A DNA stretch of 64,000 nucleotides, taken from positions 1-64,000 of the forward strand of contig JAXLUN010000004.1 of assembly GCA_046329535.1 (NCBI GenBank). The letters run 5' to 3'. The position numbers and the translations under genes were made by a program. This DNA comes from Bog-950 sp046329535. GTDB lineage: Bacteria; Bacteroidota; Bacteroidia; Chitinophagales; LD1. This document shows, piece after piece, positions 23,948 to 33,201 of this stretch. The notes below the pieces were generated by a model, which saw nothing but the letters and a program-made list of their open reading frames with translations, was not told where the DNA came from and did not search any database. Each line of letters begins with the position of its first letter. Within the stretch, counting starts at the first letter, position 1.

Positions 23948-25735
23948 GTGCGCTCAAAACTTCTTCTTTTATTATTACTGTTTTCTGGTTTAAACCAGAC
24001 TGTTTTCAGTCAGATTATATCGGCTCCCGATTTACAATGCGTAGTGAACGATAATGTAAACGGTAATATCACCCTTTACTGGACTAATCCTCCTGCCAAC
24101 CCATGCGGAGCATTTGTTCAGTATTCCATCTATGCTTCTCAAACAGGAACTGCCGGCCCTTATAATCCGGTAGCTGTCACATCACAAACGGCTACATCCT
24201 TTGTATTGAACGGATATCTGGCCGCATCGCCTACCTGGTATTTTTACATGGAAGCCAGTTACAATTGTGCCGGAGCTACGGTGTTGCAGAGCGATACGGT
24301 GAATAATCTAAATCCGATAACCCCCACTATTGTAAACGTAGATGTAACCGGAGTTGATGTAGTATTCAACTGGCAGCCGAGTGTTTCTCCGCAAACACAC
24401 TTTTATATTGTTTACAGCTATCTGCCAAACGGTGCGGTTATACCTTTAGATACCGTTTATGGAAGATTTAATACAACCTATACAGACATCACTTCCAGCG
24501 ATCCTACTACAGGCTCGCTGGGTTACACCGTAGCGGCAGTAGACAGTTGTGGGAAAATAAGTGCCTACAATGTGTTGCCGCATAATACCATTTATGCAAC
24601 AGGCTCTTCTACGGCTTGTCAGCGGCAGGTAAATTTAGCCTGGACTAAATATCTTAACTGGCAGCAAGGGGTAAAGGAGTATCAGATTTGGGTAAGTACT
24701 AATTTGGGGCCGTTTGAGAACAAAGCAGCGGTAGACAGCAACACACTTACCTACAGCTATTCAGGTTTTACTGATGGTGATTCGCTTTGCATTGTTATCC
24801 GCGGGGTAAGCGCAGCTGATACAAACGTTATTTCAAATGCGAATCAGATTTGTCTTAAACCGGCTATTGTTCAGCCTCCGGGTTATAACTTTATTACCAA
24901 TGCTACAGTAGATTTAAATAATCAGATTTCTGTAACCTGGCTGATTGATACCATTGCCGAACTGACGTTTTACAAAATAGCCCGTAGCGGAAATAATGTG
25001 GTGTATGACCCGATTGATCAGATAAATGCTCCATCTCCTCTTAATCAGTTCGAGACCTATATAGATTCGGTGGGGGTGCTGCCGGCAAACAATCCTTATT
25101 ATTATCAGATAACAGCTTTTGACAGTTGCCAGAATCAATATATTTCGCCCTATGTAAAAACAGTCTGCTTAAGAGGAGAGTTGTTTGATTACTACCTAGC
25201 TAACCTGACCTGGAATGATTTTGAACTGCAAGGTGCCACTGTTACACAATACAATCTCTACCGTAATTTTGGTAACGGCTATCAATTAATTAAAACATTC
25301 CCATTCGGTGTAAATGCTTACTCTGATTCACTTCAGCAGTTTCTGAACGAGAAAGGTATTTTCTGTTATCGAATAGAAGCAGTTTATAACCTTAGTTTGC
25401 CAACTGCTAACTATACAGCTACCCTCAGCAGTTGGAGTAACGAACAATGTATTATTCATCGCCCTATTATTTATATCCCTAATGCCTTTGCACCTTACGG
25501 CATCAACAGTGTATTTAAGCCTACCATTATTTATGGCGAACCGAAAGCTTATACCTTACAGGTTTATAACCGCTATGGCGGGCAGATATTTGAAAGCAAC
25601 GACCCGGCAATAGGCTGGGATGGTACCGACCATGGCAAAGAAGCACAGGCTGGTGGTTATGCTTATCTCATTCAGTTTTATGCTAACGATGGCGTAAAGG
25701 TAGAACGCAAAGGGATGGTGCTCTTAGTGAAGTAA
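23948..25735 (+). CDS. Secreted protein with fibronectin-like repeats and T9SS type B domain
   Basis: About 595 residues from a GTG at 23948, giving signal peptide MRSKLLLLLLLFSGLNQTVFS; the frame is open back to a TTG at 23894 and there is no ATG, so the start is uncertain. The body has repeated fibronectin type III-like strands (ITLYWTNPPAN, VVFNWQPSVSP, VNLAWTKYLNWQQGVKEYQIW, ISVTWLIDTIAELTFYKIAR, ANLTWNDFELQGATVTQYNLY). The end, IPNAFAPYGINSVFKP through LQVYNRYGGQIFES to MVLLVK, is the type B gliding-motility sorting domain. It is a surface protein, role unknown. It follows the M16 pair by 60 bases and could be cotranscribed; it is convergent with the MFS gene only 13 bases away with no visible terminator. 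Confidence 0.85.
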   Translation: MRSKLLLLLLLFSGLNQTVFSQIISAPDLQCVVNDNVNGNITLYWTNPPANPCGAFVQYSIYASQTGTAGPYNPVAVTSQTATSFVLNGYLAASPTWYFYMEASYNCAGATVLQSDTVNNLNPITPTIVNVDVTGVDVVFNWQPSVSPQTHFYIVYSYLPNGAVIPLDTVYGRFNTTYTDITSSDPTTGSLGYTVAAVDSCGKISAYNVLPHNTIYATGSSTACQRQVNLAWTKYLNWQQGVKEYQIWVSTNLGPFENKAAVDSNTLTYSYSGFTDGDSLCIVIRGVSAADTNVISNANQICLKPAIVQPPGYNFITNATVDLNNQISVTWLIDTIAELTFYKIARSGNNVVYDPIDQINAPSPLNQFETYIDSVGVLPANNPYYYQITAFDSCQNQYISPYVKTVCLRGELFDYYLANLTWNDFELQGATVTQYNLYRNFGNGYQLIKTFPFGVNAYSDSLQQFLNEKGIFCYRIEAVYNLSLPTANYTATLSSWSNEQCIIHRPIIYIPNAFAPYGINSVFKPTIIYGEPKAYTLQVYNRYGGQIFESNDPAIGWDGTDHGKEAQAGGYAYLIQFYANDGVKVERKGMVLLVK

Positions 25736-25748
25736 GCCAACGCTAGTT

Positions 25749-26978
25749 CTACTTGCCGGCTATTTGTTTTTCGTGCTTTTTAATCAGACCGTAATACCAA
25801 GCAACCCCAACAACATAAAGTGCTACGGTGATAAAAATGATGTTTACATAAGTAACATCTGCTTCACGCAATACCGAGAATATTTTAGCACTTGCAAACC
25901 AGCACCCGCTCCAGATAGATGCATTGATAGCCGAAATCATTTCGCGGTTTCTTTCTCCCACATAGTTCATAGTCAGTTCACTGGTCATAGGGCCTGCCAT
26001 GTTCATCAATGGCTGGCGGAGTGTAAAAGTTATAACCGCAACCCATAAGCCTATTGCCGTATGATTATACCATTCAGTTGTTGCCATAACAAAGAGGAAA
26101 ATGATAGCCAGTGATTGCATGAGTGTAATGGCTATCTGGTAACCAAACCTTCTTTTAATTTCAGGTATGGCAAGTGCTGAAAGAGCGACTAAAGTGAAGG
26201 TAACGGAATTCATGAGTGAGAATGCGGGTGCCTCCATGCCATGCACATCATGAAAAAACAGATTGATAACCGGTATGGTGAATCCGGCACCTAAGGCAAT
26301 GATGAAAGTAGGAATTACTGCCTGTACAATAAGGGCCCAGTCGTAATCGGAATGAATATTGGTGATGGGGATTTTGGTACCCAGATTTTCCGTATTGGGT
26401 AGTTTTTTGATGAAGTAAACGCCAAGCAGGCCGAGTAATGAATAAAAAATGAGCAATACTTCGGTAGTGAAATAGCTGCTCAGCAGCGGCAAACAAAAAC
26501 CCAGAACACCAACCAATATAGTGGTGAAGTTTCCGGCACTGAAGAACAAAGCGATACTTTCTGTTTCATGCTCTTTACTGCCATTCAGCAAAATATAAGG
26601 CATGACTAAAATTTGCAGTAAGGAAAAAGTAATTCCCCACAGAGCCATGAGTATTCGAATCAATTCAGTGTTGTGTGTGTGAATGCCGAATATGAGAAGA
26701 AGTGCTACTAAAGGAGAAGAGATTGCTCCGGCAAGCATAAAAGGCTTTAGTTTTTTCCCTTTGGCAATTAATGCCAGAGGTACTGAACACATCAGTACTG
26801 TCAGATATCGGTTTCCAATCATGCTGGCTATCTGAAAATCTTTGAAGCCGTGATCCAGCATCTGATAATTCAGCAGCATAGTAAATGCCGAGTTGATGAG
26901 TTGCAGAAAAACATCTGCCATCATCAAATGAATGATAACCCGTGGAATAGAAAAGTATTTAGCCAGAATGGTTTTCAC
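25749..26978 (-). CDS. MFS transporter
   Basis: A 409-residue inner membrane transporter with about 12 hydrophobic segments (for example VPLALIAKGKKLKPFMLAG between helices 2 and 3, AVIPTFIIALGAGFTIPVI, LWVAVITFTLRQPLMNMAGP). I chose the GTG at 26978, whose GTGA overlaps the TGA of miaA, so translation is coupled; an earlier in-frame GTG at 27038 inside miaA gives a basic stretch that does not look like a transporter start. The substrate cannot be read from the sequence; the family includes drug and sugar exporters. Placement after miaA and cca does not help to define it. Confidence 0.82.
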   Translation of the reverse strand: MKTILAKYFSIPRVIIHLMMADVFLQLINSAFTMLLNYQMLDHGFKDFQIASMIGNRYLTVLMCSVPLALIAKGKKLKPFMLAGAISSPLVALLLIFGIHTHNTELIRILMALWGITFSLLQILVMPYILLNGSKEHETESIALFFSAGNFTTILVGVLGFCLPLLSSYFTTEVLLIFYSLLGLLGVYFIKKLPNTENLGTKIPITNIHSDYDWALIVQAVIPTFIIALGAGFTIPVINLFFHDVHGMEAPAFSLMNSVTFTLVALSALAIPEIKRRFGYQIAITLMQSLAIIFLFVMATTEWYNHTAIGLWVAVITFTLRQPLMNMAGPMTSELTMNYVGERNREMISAINASIWSGCWFASAKIFSVLREADVTYVNIIFITVALYVVGVAWYYGLIKKHEKQIAGK

Positions 26979-27892
26979 TTGTTGAATTGCGAAGCAATAT
27001 AGGAGAGGATTTCTTCTTTTTGTTCCGGTTGAAACCACTTTACCCCATCATCTTTTTTGAACCAGGTCATTTGCCGCTTAGCGTAGTTGCGGGTGTTTTG
27101 TTTGATGAGGGCTATCGCATCGGCTAAAGATATCTTATCTTCAATAAAATCGAAGAGCTCAGTGTAACCAACCGTGTTAAGCGGATGTAGCTTCTTATGA
27201 AGATAGAGTTGCTTTACTTCTTCCAATAAACCCAACTTCATCATTTCATCTACGCGATGATTGATTCTCTCGTATAAAATTTCCCGGGGCAGGCTCAATC
27301 CTATTTTGATGATTTTAAAAGGCCGTTCAGTTTTCTTCCCTATTCGCTGCTCAGAGTATTTTTTGCCCGTGGTGTAAATTACTTCCAGAGCTCGTTTTAA
27401 CCTAACAGGATTTTTCTTGTCAACCATGGCGTAGTGTTCAGGGTCTAAGCGCTCAACTTCCTGTTGAAGCCAGGTCAGTTCCTTTTCATTCAAAAACTTG
27501 CGGGTAATATAAAGTTGGCTGTCATCTTCTTTTTCAAACTTATCAAAACCGCTGCATACCGCGTTGATGAAAAGCCCGGAGCCACCTACCATGATGGCTA
27601 CATTTTTATGTTTATAGTAATTTTTCAAAAAATCGAGCACTTCGTATTCGTATTTGCCGGCACTATAGTTTTTATTATGAATGGAGATGTTGTTGATGAA
27701 ATGATGGGGCACTTCGGCTAACTGCTGTTCTGTTGGCTTGGCGGTACCAATATTCATTTCACGATAAAACTGCCGGGAGTCGGCTGAAATTACATCCGCC
27801 TGATAGTACTTAGCCAGGTCTATAGCCAGCGATGTTTTACCAATGGCTGTTGGTCCGCATACAACAATGAGTGTTTTAGTATCGGCACTCAT
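26975..27892 (-). CDS. miaA: tRNA dimethylallyltransferase
   Basis: A 305-residue enzyme that adds a dimethylallyl group to N6 of A37 in tRNAs reading codons that start with U. The P-loop is VVCGPTAIGKTSLA, followed by DVISADSRQFYREMNIGTAKP, the DSRQ motif with catalytic aspartate, and VMVGGSGLFINAV. Later motifs are RLKRALEVIYTTGK and NTRNYAKRQMTWFKKD, all standard for MiaA. Length is normal (about 300). It begins 2 bases after cca and overlaps the MFS gene by 4 bases, forming a cca-miaA-MFS operon in which the two tRNA-maturation genes belong together. Confidence 0.97.
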   Translation of the reverse strand: MSADTKTLIVVCGPTAIGKTSLAIDLAKYYQADVISADSRQFYREMNIGTAKPTEQQLAEVPHHFINNISIHNKNYSAGKYEYEVLDFLKNYYKHKNVAIMVGGSGLFINAVCSGFDKFEKEDDSQLYITRKFLNEKELTWLQQEVERLDPEHYAMVDKKNPVRLKRALEVIYTTGKKYSEQRIGKKTERPFKIIKIGLSLPREILYERINHRVDEMMKLGLLEEVKQLYLHKKLHPLNTVGYTELFDFIEDKISLADAIALIKQNTRNYAKRQMTWFKKDDGVKWFQPEQKEEILSYIASQFNK

Positions 27893-27894
27893 GG

Positions 27895-29307
27895 TCAGAT
27901 TCTTTTGAGGCCGAGTTTGGCGCCTAAATCGAGCATCATCTCAAAAGCTTCGGTATAATCATTTCTGATTTTACCTTCCAGTATGGCCTCCTTTATTTCT
28001 TCTTTAATCAGGCCTATTTCTTTGCCGGGTTTTATACCAAAAGTTTCCATTATCAGTTCACCGGTAATGGGTGGCTGAAAATTTCTTACCTGATCTTTCT
28101 CTTCAACCTCTTTCAGTTTTTCACGAACCAGTTCAAATTTGGTGAGATAGCGTTTTACTTTTTCCCTGTTCTTGGAAGTGATATCTGCTTCGCACAACAT
28201 CAACAGGCTTTCAATATCATCACCGGCTTCAAAAAGCAGTCTGCGTATGGCTGAATCGGTTATCTCTTCTTTGGTCAGTGCAATAGGACGCAGGTGCAGA
28301 AACACCATCTTACGAACAAACTTCATTTCGCCCCCCATGGGCAATTTCATCCGTCCAAAAATTTTAGGCACCCATTTGCTGCCTAATACCTCATGACCAT
28401 GAAATGTCCAGCCGGTTCCTTCTACAAATTTTTTGGTGGGTGGTTTAGCAATATCATGTAATACAGCGGCCCATCGCAACCATAAATCATTGGTTGTTTT
28501 GGTAATGTTGTCCAACACCTGAAGGGTGTGTAAGAAATTGTCTTTATGACCTTTGCCTTCATAATTTTCTACGCCTTTCAGTTTCTGAAATTCAGGGAAA
28601 ATAATTTCGAGCAACCCACATTGTTCCAATAGAATGAATCCAATACTTGGAGTGGGTGCCAGAATGATTTTATTCAGCTCATCAGTAATTCTTTCCTGAG
28701 AAACAATACGAATGCGCTCTTTGTTTCTTTTTATGGCATCGAAGGTTTCGGGCAGAATAGTAAAACTCAATTGGGTGGCAAAGCGAATGGCGCGCATCAT
28801 GCGCAATGGGTCATCGCTGAATGTAATATCGGGGTCGAGCGGTGTGCGGATAAGTTTATTCTCTAAATCTTTTATACCGTCAAAAGGGTCAATTAGCTGG
28901 CCGAAAGAATTTTTGTTGAGAGAAACGGCCAGTGCGTTAATGGTAAAATCTCGTCTGTTCTGGTCATCTTCTAATGTGCCATCTTCAACAATTGGTTTCC
29001 GTGAATCGCGTTGGTAAGATTCTTTGCGGGCACCTACAAATTCCAAATCAAGATCTTTCCAACGAAACTGGGCTGTGCCGAAGTTTTTAAAAAAGTTAAC
29101 CTGAATGTTTTTGCCTATTTTTTCAGCGGCTTTATGTGCCAGATCAATACCGCTGCCAATACAAACAAAGTCTATATCCTTGCAGGTACGGTTCAGTAAC
29201 TGATCGCGTACATAACCTCCTACTGCATAGGTTTCGAAGTTTAAGTCGCTGGCAGCTTCTGAAACAATCTTGAAAATAGGGGGAGATAAATCTAATTGTT
29301 TGTTCAC
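27895..29307 (-). CDS. cca: CCA tRNA nucleotidyltransferase with HD domain
   Basis: A 470-residue class II nucleotidyltransferase that builds or repairs the 3' CCA of tRNA. GTG start at 29307 (MNKQLDLSPPIFKIV). The catalytic head has AVGGYVRDQLLNRTCKDIDF with the DxD metal pair, then GTAQFRW and RRDFTINALA (nucleotide-selection region), and DPLRMMRAIRFATQL. An HD phosphohydrolase domain follows (about 255-360, AAVLHDIAKPPTKKF, FHGHEVLGSKW), a common fusion in this phylum. Needed here because tRNA-Leu in the window lacks an encoded CCA. First gene of the operon with miaA. Confidence 0.94.
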   Translation of the reverse strand: MNKQLDLSPPIFKIVSEAASDLNFETYAVGGYVRDQLLNRTCKDIDFVCIGSGIDLAHKAAEKIGKNIQVNFFKNFGTAQFRWKDLDLEFVGARKESYQRDSRKPIVEDGTLEDDQNRRDFTINALAVSLNKNSFGQLIDPFDGIKDLENKLIRTPLDPDITFSDDPLRMMRAIRFATQLSFTILPETFDAIKRNKERIRIVSQERITDELNKIILAPTPSIGFILLEQCGLLEIIFPEFQKLKGVENYEGKGHKDNFLHTLQVLDNITKTTNDLWLRWAAVLHDIAKPPTKKFVEGTGWTFHGHEVLGSKWVPKIFGRMKLPMGGEMKFVRKMVFLHLRPIALTKEEITDSAIRRLLFEAGDDIESLLMLCEADITSKNREKVKRYLTKFELVREKLKEVEEKDQVRNFQPPITGELIMETFGIKPGKEIGLIKEEIKEAILEGKIRNDYTEAFEMMLDLGAKLGLKRI

Positions 29308-29341
29308 GCGTCAAACCTACTTGAAATGAGAAGAAATAAAA

Positions 29342-29376
29342 AACCGCCCTTTTGTTTAACTGTACAAAGGGCGGTT
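29342..29376 (-). terminator. Intrinsic terminator of the acyl-CoA operon
   Basis: Arms AACCGCCCTTT (29342-29352) and AAAGGGCGGTT (29366-29376) with a 13-base loop, 19 bases after the stop of the acyl-CoA dehydrogenase gene. The A-rich run at 29332-29343 gives a T-run on the minus strand. Confidence 0.85.
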
Positions 29377-29394
29377 AGGTTTTACTAAAATAAT

Positions 29395-30573
29395 TTATAC
29401 TCTGGCTTTAATCAATTGCTTATCGTGTTTAACTTCATCCATTTCAATCTTGCTTATAATCTCATACATGATCTCTGTGGTACCTGCCCCCATGGTCATT
29501 AAGCGTATATCACGGAAGGATCGGGCTATGCCATAATCTTCCATGTATCCCCAGCCACCATGTATTTGAAGGGCTTCATTAATCACATTGAATGCCTCTT
29601 CGCATACATATGCCTTGGCAATAGATACTATTTTGTAAGCTGCCGGTCCGTGCTCAATGAATTCTGCAACTGCGCGGTATGAAAGTGAGCGGCATGCTTC
29701 GGTAGTAACAGCCATCTTGGCAATTTTATGCCGCAGCACTTGAAACTTTGCAATAGGTCTGCCGAAAGCTTCGCGCTCGTTCATGTACCTTTTTGCCTTA
29801 TCTAAAGCGGCTTGTGCAGAGGCCGTTCCGGTAATAGAAGCAATCAATCGCTCTTCCTGAAAATTGCTCATGATGTAGTAGAATCCGAAATCTTTTTCTC
29901 CCAGTAAGGCACTCTTTGGCACTTTACAGTTTTCGAAGAAAAGCTGACCGGTATCGGACGAATGCATACCTAATTTATTATGAACCGGATTAGCGGAGAA
30001 ACCGGGAGTATTGGTATCAAACAATAGTAATGAGAGTGTATGTCCTTCACCGGTGCGAACAGCCAATACGATAAAATCTGCCATGGTTCCATTGGTGATA
30101 AACATCTTTGATCCATTCACTAAAAAGTGATCGCCTTTATCCTCTGCAGTTGTTTTAATTCCACCCACATCGCTTCCCGCTCCGGGTTCTGTAATGCCCA
30201 GCGCAGCTACCTTTTCACCTTTCAGTGCAGGTAATAAATATTTCTGTTTTTGTTCTTCGGTACCAATGGCATTAATAACCGGTAGTGGTAGATAAGTGTG
30301 AGCATACAGAGACATCGAGAGCCCTCCAATGTTTGCCTTAGTGAGCTCTTCGCTGATTACTACTGCCGCCCACATATCCATGCCACTGCCTCCGTATTCT
30401 TCCGGAAAGCTAACACCGAAAAATCCCTGCTCTCCCATTTTGCGAAATACTTCGCGCTCGCAAATTTTATTTTCTTCCCAATGTTTAATGTTGGGAGTTA
30501 TCTCTGTTTCAACAAACTGGCGGAAAGACTGACGAAGCAATTCGTGTTGTTCGGTAAAGGGATTGGTACTCAT
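29395..30573 (-). CDS. Acyl-CoA dehydrogenase
   Basis: A 392-residue FAD enzyme making the alpha-beta double bond in an acyl-CoA. I chose ATG 30573 (MSTNPFTEQHELLRQSFRQF); 26 further in-frame codons upstream run into the intergenic region. Motifs: ALGITEPGAGSDVGGIKT (FAD/substrate), KMFITNGTMADF, FQVLRHKIAKMA and IHGGWGYMEDYGIARSFRD. The usual catalytic glutamate site YEGTxEI reads MGAGTTEIM, so the base must come from another helix, as in isovaleryl- and long-chain-type enzymes. It is the last gene of a minus-strand run with an SDR, BKACE and enoyl-CoA hydratase (35 bases to the SDR), pointing to breakdown of a specific carboxylic acid. Confidence 0.93.
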   Translation of the reverse strand: MSTNPFTEQHELLRQSFRQFVETEITPNIKHWEENKICEREVFRKMGEQGFFGVSFPEEYGGSGMDMWAAVVISEELTKANIGGLSMSLYAHTYLPLPVINAIGTEEQKQKYLLPALKGEKVAALGITEPGAGSDVGGIKTTAEDKGDHFLVNGSKMFITNGTMADFIVLAVRTGEGHTLSLLLFDTNTPGFSANPVHNKLGMHSSDTGQLFFENCKVPKSALLGEKDFGFYYIMSNFQEERLIASITGTASAQAALDKAKRYMNEREAFGRPIAKFQVLRHKIAKMAVTTEACRSLSYRAVAEFIEHGPAAYKIVSIAKAYVCEEAFNVINEALQIHGGWGYMEDYGIARSFRDIRLMTMGAGTTEIMYEIISKIEMDEVKHDKQLIKARV

Positions 30574-30607
30574 ATTGTTTTGATTTTTTATTTTTTTGAG
30601 TGAATGA

Positions 30608-31378
30608 TTATAATTTAAACTGGTCGCCCCAAAGTCTCTGTCCTCCATCAATGTAAACAGTTTCGCCAGTTATAAAGCGACTCATGGGGCTGCAAAGAAA
30701 AAGGGTCAGGTAAGCCACTTCGTCTACCGTACCTAATCGTTTAGCCGGAATTACGCTTTCTATATCTGCCAAAAACTCGGGCGGGTATTGTTCTAGACCT
30801 GTACTTTTGATAATCCCGGGAGCCACGGCATTTATCTGAATATTATATCGGCTCCATTCCACAGCCATAGTTTTAGTCATGTTATCTATACCTGCACGAG
30901 CCGCACCGGTATGAGCCATACCAGGGAAACCCCGGAAAATGTTAGCGATGATATTGACTATGCTACCTTCTTTATTCGGAATAAAAAAATGTTTGGCCAT
31001 GGTTTGAGTAACGTAGAACGTTGCATTCAGGTTGTTGTTAATCACCGCGTTCCATCCTTTAAAAGAAATATCTTCTACAGCAGAAGGAAACTGCCCGCCT
31101 GCGTTATTGATAAGAATATCCAGTCTACCTTCAGCTGCTTTAATGTTGAGGGCAAGAGCTTCTACCTGTTCCACTTCCCGGTTATCACAAACCTGATAAC
31201 GGCAATTACCGAATTTAGAAAGCTTCTCAACGGCAGCAACTAAACGCTCTTCTTTACGGGAGGTAATTATCACGCTGGCACCTAATTGCAATAACTGTCG
31301 GGTAATGGCAAAACCTATACCACTGCCACCTCCGGTAACCAGTGCTACTTTGCCTTTAAATAAATCAGGTTGATACAT
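30608..31378 (-). CDS. SDR family enzyme, enoyl-CoA reductase-like (PECR/DECR group)
   Basis: A 256-residue short-chain dehydrogenase/reductase. NAD(P)-binding GKVALVTGGGSGIGFAIT at residues 9-26, NNAGGQFPS, and DGGQRLWG near the end. The catalytic region reads HTGAARAGIDNMTKTMAVEW: the usual YxxxK tyrosine is missing, and the form GAARAG is that of trans-2-enoyl-CoA and 2,4-dienoyl-CoA reductases, which use other residues. It is therefore likely to reduce an enoyl- or dienoyl-CoA rather than a keto group. Operon position between BKACE (20 bases) and acyl-CoA dehydrogenase (35 bases) agrees with a CoA-ester substrate. Precise substrate is unknown. Confidence 0.88.
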   Translation of the reverse strand: MYQPDLFKGKVALVTGGGSGIGFAITRQLLQLGASVIITSRKEERLVAAVEKLSKFGNCRYQVCDNREVEQVEALALNIKAAEGRLDILINNAGGQFPSAVEDISFKGWNAVINNNLNATFYVTQTMAKHFFIPNKEGSIVNIIANIFRGFPGMAHTGAARAGIDNMTKTMAVEWSRYNIQINAVAPGIIKSTGLEQYPPEFLADIESVIPAKRLGTVDEVAYLTLFLCSPMSRFITGETVYIDGGQRLWGDQFKL

Positions 31379-31398
31379 AATTTTGTTCTCAAAGTTTC

Positions 31399-32256
31399 TT
31401 ATCGCAAAGGAATGTTCAAAGTAGCTCGGGTTTCTTCAATGGAAGATACTTCTCTGCCCAGCATTTTTACCAGATTAGCGGCAGCGGCTACTAACTCACC
31501 GTTGCTTTTTGCCATTTCTCCGGTAGGCAGGTAAAAATTATCTTCCAGTCCTACCCGAATATTTCCATCAATAGTAATGGCAGCTGCAATTGCCTGCCAT
31601 TGTTTGCGACCAATGCCAATTACCTGCCATTGTGAACCTGCAGGAACCGTAGCGGCCTGATGCAGGATATTTTGTGTAGAAATTGGAATGCCCCCTAAAA
31701 CTCCCATAACAAAACTGAAAACGTATGGTTTTTGCAAAAGTCCCATATCAATCAATGGCATAGCATTGTTAATGTGTCCGTTGTCAAATACCTCCATTTC
31801 CGGAACCGTTCCGACTTCTTTCATTTTTTCCAGATAAAACTTGATTTCGCTGAACGGGTTTTGAAATACGAAGTCGTGATAAAACTCTTTAGTTTTAGAT
31901 GAATATATGGCGTAGTTCATAGAACCCATATTCAGCGCAGCCATATCGGGCTTGAGTGCGGTGATGTGCTGAATACGTTCCTCCTTGCTTAAACCTACAG
32001 CACCCGTGCTATAGTTAATAATTACAGTAGGGCATAGCTTACGTACCTCTTCACCAATTTTTCTGTAAGTATCAATGTCATAAGCCGGAAGCCCATCCGG
32101 CTGGCGGGCATGAATATGCAATACGCTGGCACCGGCATCTACCGCTTTCTTGCCTTCCAGAGCAATTTCTTCGGGGGAATAAGGAATATAAGGACATTGT
32201 TCCCGTCTAGCTAATACACCGGTTAGGGCTGCGGTGATAATTATTTTTTTTGCCAT
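31399..32256 (-). CDS. BKACE family beta-keto acid cleavage enzyme (3-keto-5-aminohexanoate cleavage type)
   Basis: A 285-residue TIM-barrel zinc enzyme (DUF849/BKACE). These enzymes condense a beta-keto acid with acetyl-CoA to give acetoacetate and a new acyl-CoA; the founding member acts in lysine fermentation. N-terminus KKIIITAALTGVLARREQCPYIP, metal ligands in VLHIHARQPDG, plus VIINYSTG, MAALNMGSMNYA, PEMEVFDNGH and GLEDNFYLPTGEMAKSNGELV, all family features. No kamA/kamDE or kdd genes are present, so lysine fermentation is not implied; BKACE members act on many substrates. It is 12 bases downstream of an enoyl-CoA hydratase and 20 upstream of the SDR, so it belongs to one catabolic operon. 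Confidence 0.92.
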   Translation of the reverse strand: MAKKIIITAALTGVLARREQCPYIPYSPEEIALEGKKAVDAGASVLHIHARQPDGLPAYDIDTYRKIGEEVRKLCPTVIINYSTGAVGLSKEERIQHITALKPDMAALNMGSMNYAIYSSKTKEFYHDFVFQNPFSEIKFYLEKMKEVGTVPEMEVFDNGHINNAMPLIDMGLLQKPYVFSFVMGVLGGIPISTQNILHQAATVPAGSQWQVIGIGRKQWQAIAAAITIDGNIRVGLEDNFYLPTGEMAKSNGELVAAAANLVKMLGREVSSIEETRATLNIPLR

Positions 32257-32268
32257 AGTATTTGTTTT

Positions 32269-33087
32269 TTATCCTTTCCAGATAGGTTTACGTTTTTCAA
32301 TAAATGCTGCCATGCCTTCAGCAGCGTCTTCGGTTTGTATACACTCACCCAGCATTTGTTTCAGGTAAACATGGGCATCGGCAGCCGGTATTTTTTTCAA
32401 ATTATCAAATGCTTCTAAACCAAGGCGAATGGCAGATGGCGAGAATTGAAATATTTCGTTTACCAAAATCTGCACTTCATCATCTAACTTTTCGGCTGTA
32501 ACTACTTTACTCACCAATCCGCAGGTTTCTGCTTCAGCAGCGTTCATATTTTTAGCCCGTATGCAAAAATCGAGAACTGCTCGTGCCGGCATAATCTGTA
32601 ATAAACTTTGCATCACTTGAAAAGGAAACAGTCCTCGTTTTACTTCAGGTAAACTAAAGGTGGCATTATTAGTAGCTATTACATGGGTGCATCCGCAGAT
32701 AATCAGAAAACCACCGGCATAGACCGGTGCGTGAACTTTAGCTATACATGGTTTATGTAAGCCATTAAATACATTACCTATAACTACTTCACCACTCGCT
32801 TCAGGTACGGTGGATGTTGTTTCTTCTGTACTGCCGGAAAATGCTTTCAAGTCGGCACCGGCACAAAAAACATCACCTTTGGCAGCAATAACTACGGCCC
32901 ATACTTCGCGGTTGTAGTGTGCGTAATTTAATGCATAAGCTAACTCTCGAAACAAAACAGGGTTCAGTGCATTCTTTTTTTCGGGGCGATTGAGTGTAAG
33001 GGTCAGTAAATGGTCTTTTTCTTCTACCAGTAAATGAGCAAATGTGTGTTGCTTTAAACTTAGAGCTTGTTCGCTGCTGTATAACAT
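32269..33087 (-). CDS. Enoyl-CoA hydratase/isomerase family protein
   Basis: A 272-residue crotonase-fold protein. Oxyanion and CoA-binding elements are present: LNRPEKKNALNPVLF, DVFCAGADLKAFSG and the APVYAGGFLIICGCTHVIA loop. The second catalytic glutamate region FSLPEVKRGLFPF is kept, but the position of the first glutamate in GGGxELA is changed (GGFLIIC), so hydratase activity may be altered toward isomerase or another reaction. It is the first gene of the four-gene minus-strand operon ending with acyl-CoA dehydrogenase. The start ATG 33087 (MLYSSEQALSLKQHTF) gives a short N-terminal extension. Confidence 0.9.
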   Translation of the reverse strand: MLYSSEQALSLKQHTFAHLLVEEKDHLLTLTLNRPEKKNALNPVLFRELAYALNYAHYNREVWAVVIAAKGDVFCAGADLKAFSGSTEETTSTVPEASGEVVIGNVFNGLHKPCIAKVHAPVYAGGFLIICGCTHVIATNNATFSLPEVKRGLFPFQVMQSLLQIMPARAVLDFCIRAKNMNAAEAETCGLVSKVVTAEKLDDEVQILVNEIFQFSPSAIRLGLEAFDNLKKIPAADAHVYLKQMLGECIQTEDAAEGMAAFIEKRKPIWKG

Positions 33088-33133
33088 TGGATTAGTGCTG
33101 TTTTGTAACAGTGGCTAAAGTAGAATGTTTGAT

Positions 33134-33174
33134 AAAAAAAGGAAGTAATTAAAATCATACTGTTGGATACTTCC
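33134..33174 (-). terminator. Probable terminator after the ABC transporter genes
   Basis: Seven-base arms GGAAGTA (33141-33147) and TACTTCC (33168-33174) with a long 20-base loop; on the minus strand it is followed by seven Ts. It lies 28 bases after the stop of the ABC permease and separates the pigment locus from the acyl-CoA operon. Confidence 0.55.
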
Positions 33175-33201
33175 TGTCCACTGTCTGGTTGGATGGTGCT
33201 G

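Noticed and set aside
31399..32256. Lysine fermentation pathway
   Set aside because: Only the BKACE enzyme is present; no aminomutase or 3,5-diaminohexanoate dehydrogenase genes, so the assignment was kept general.
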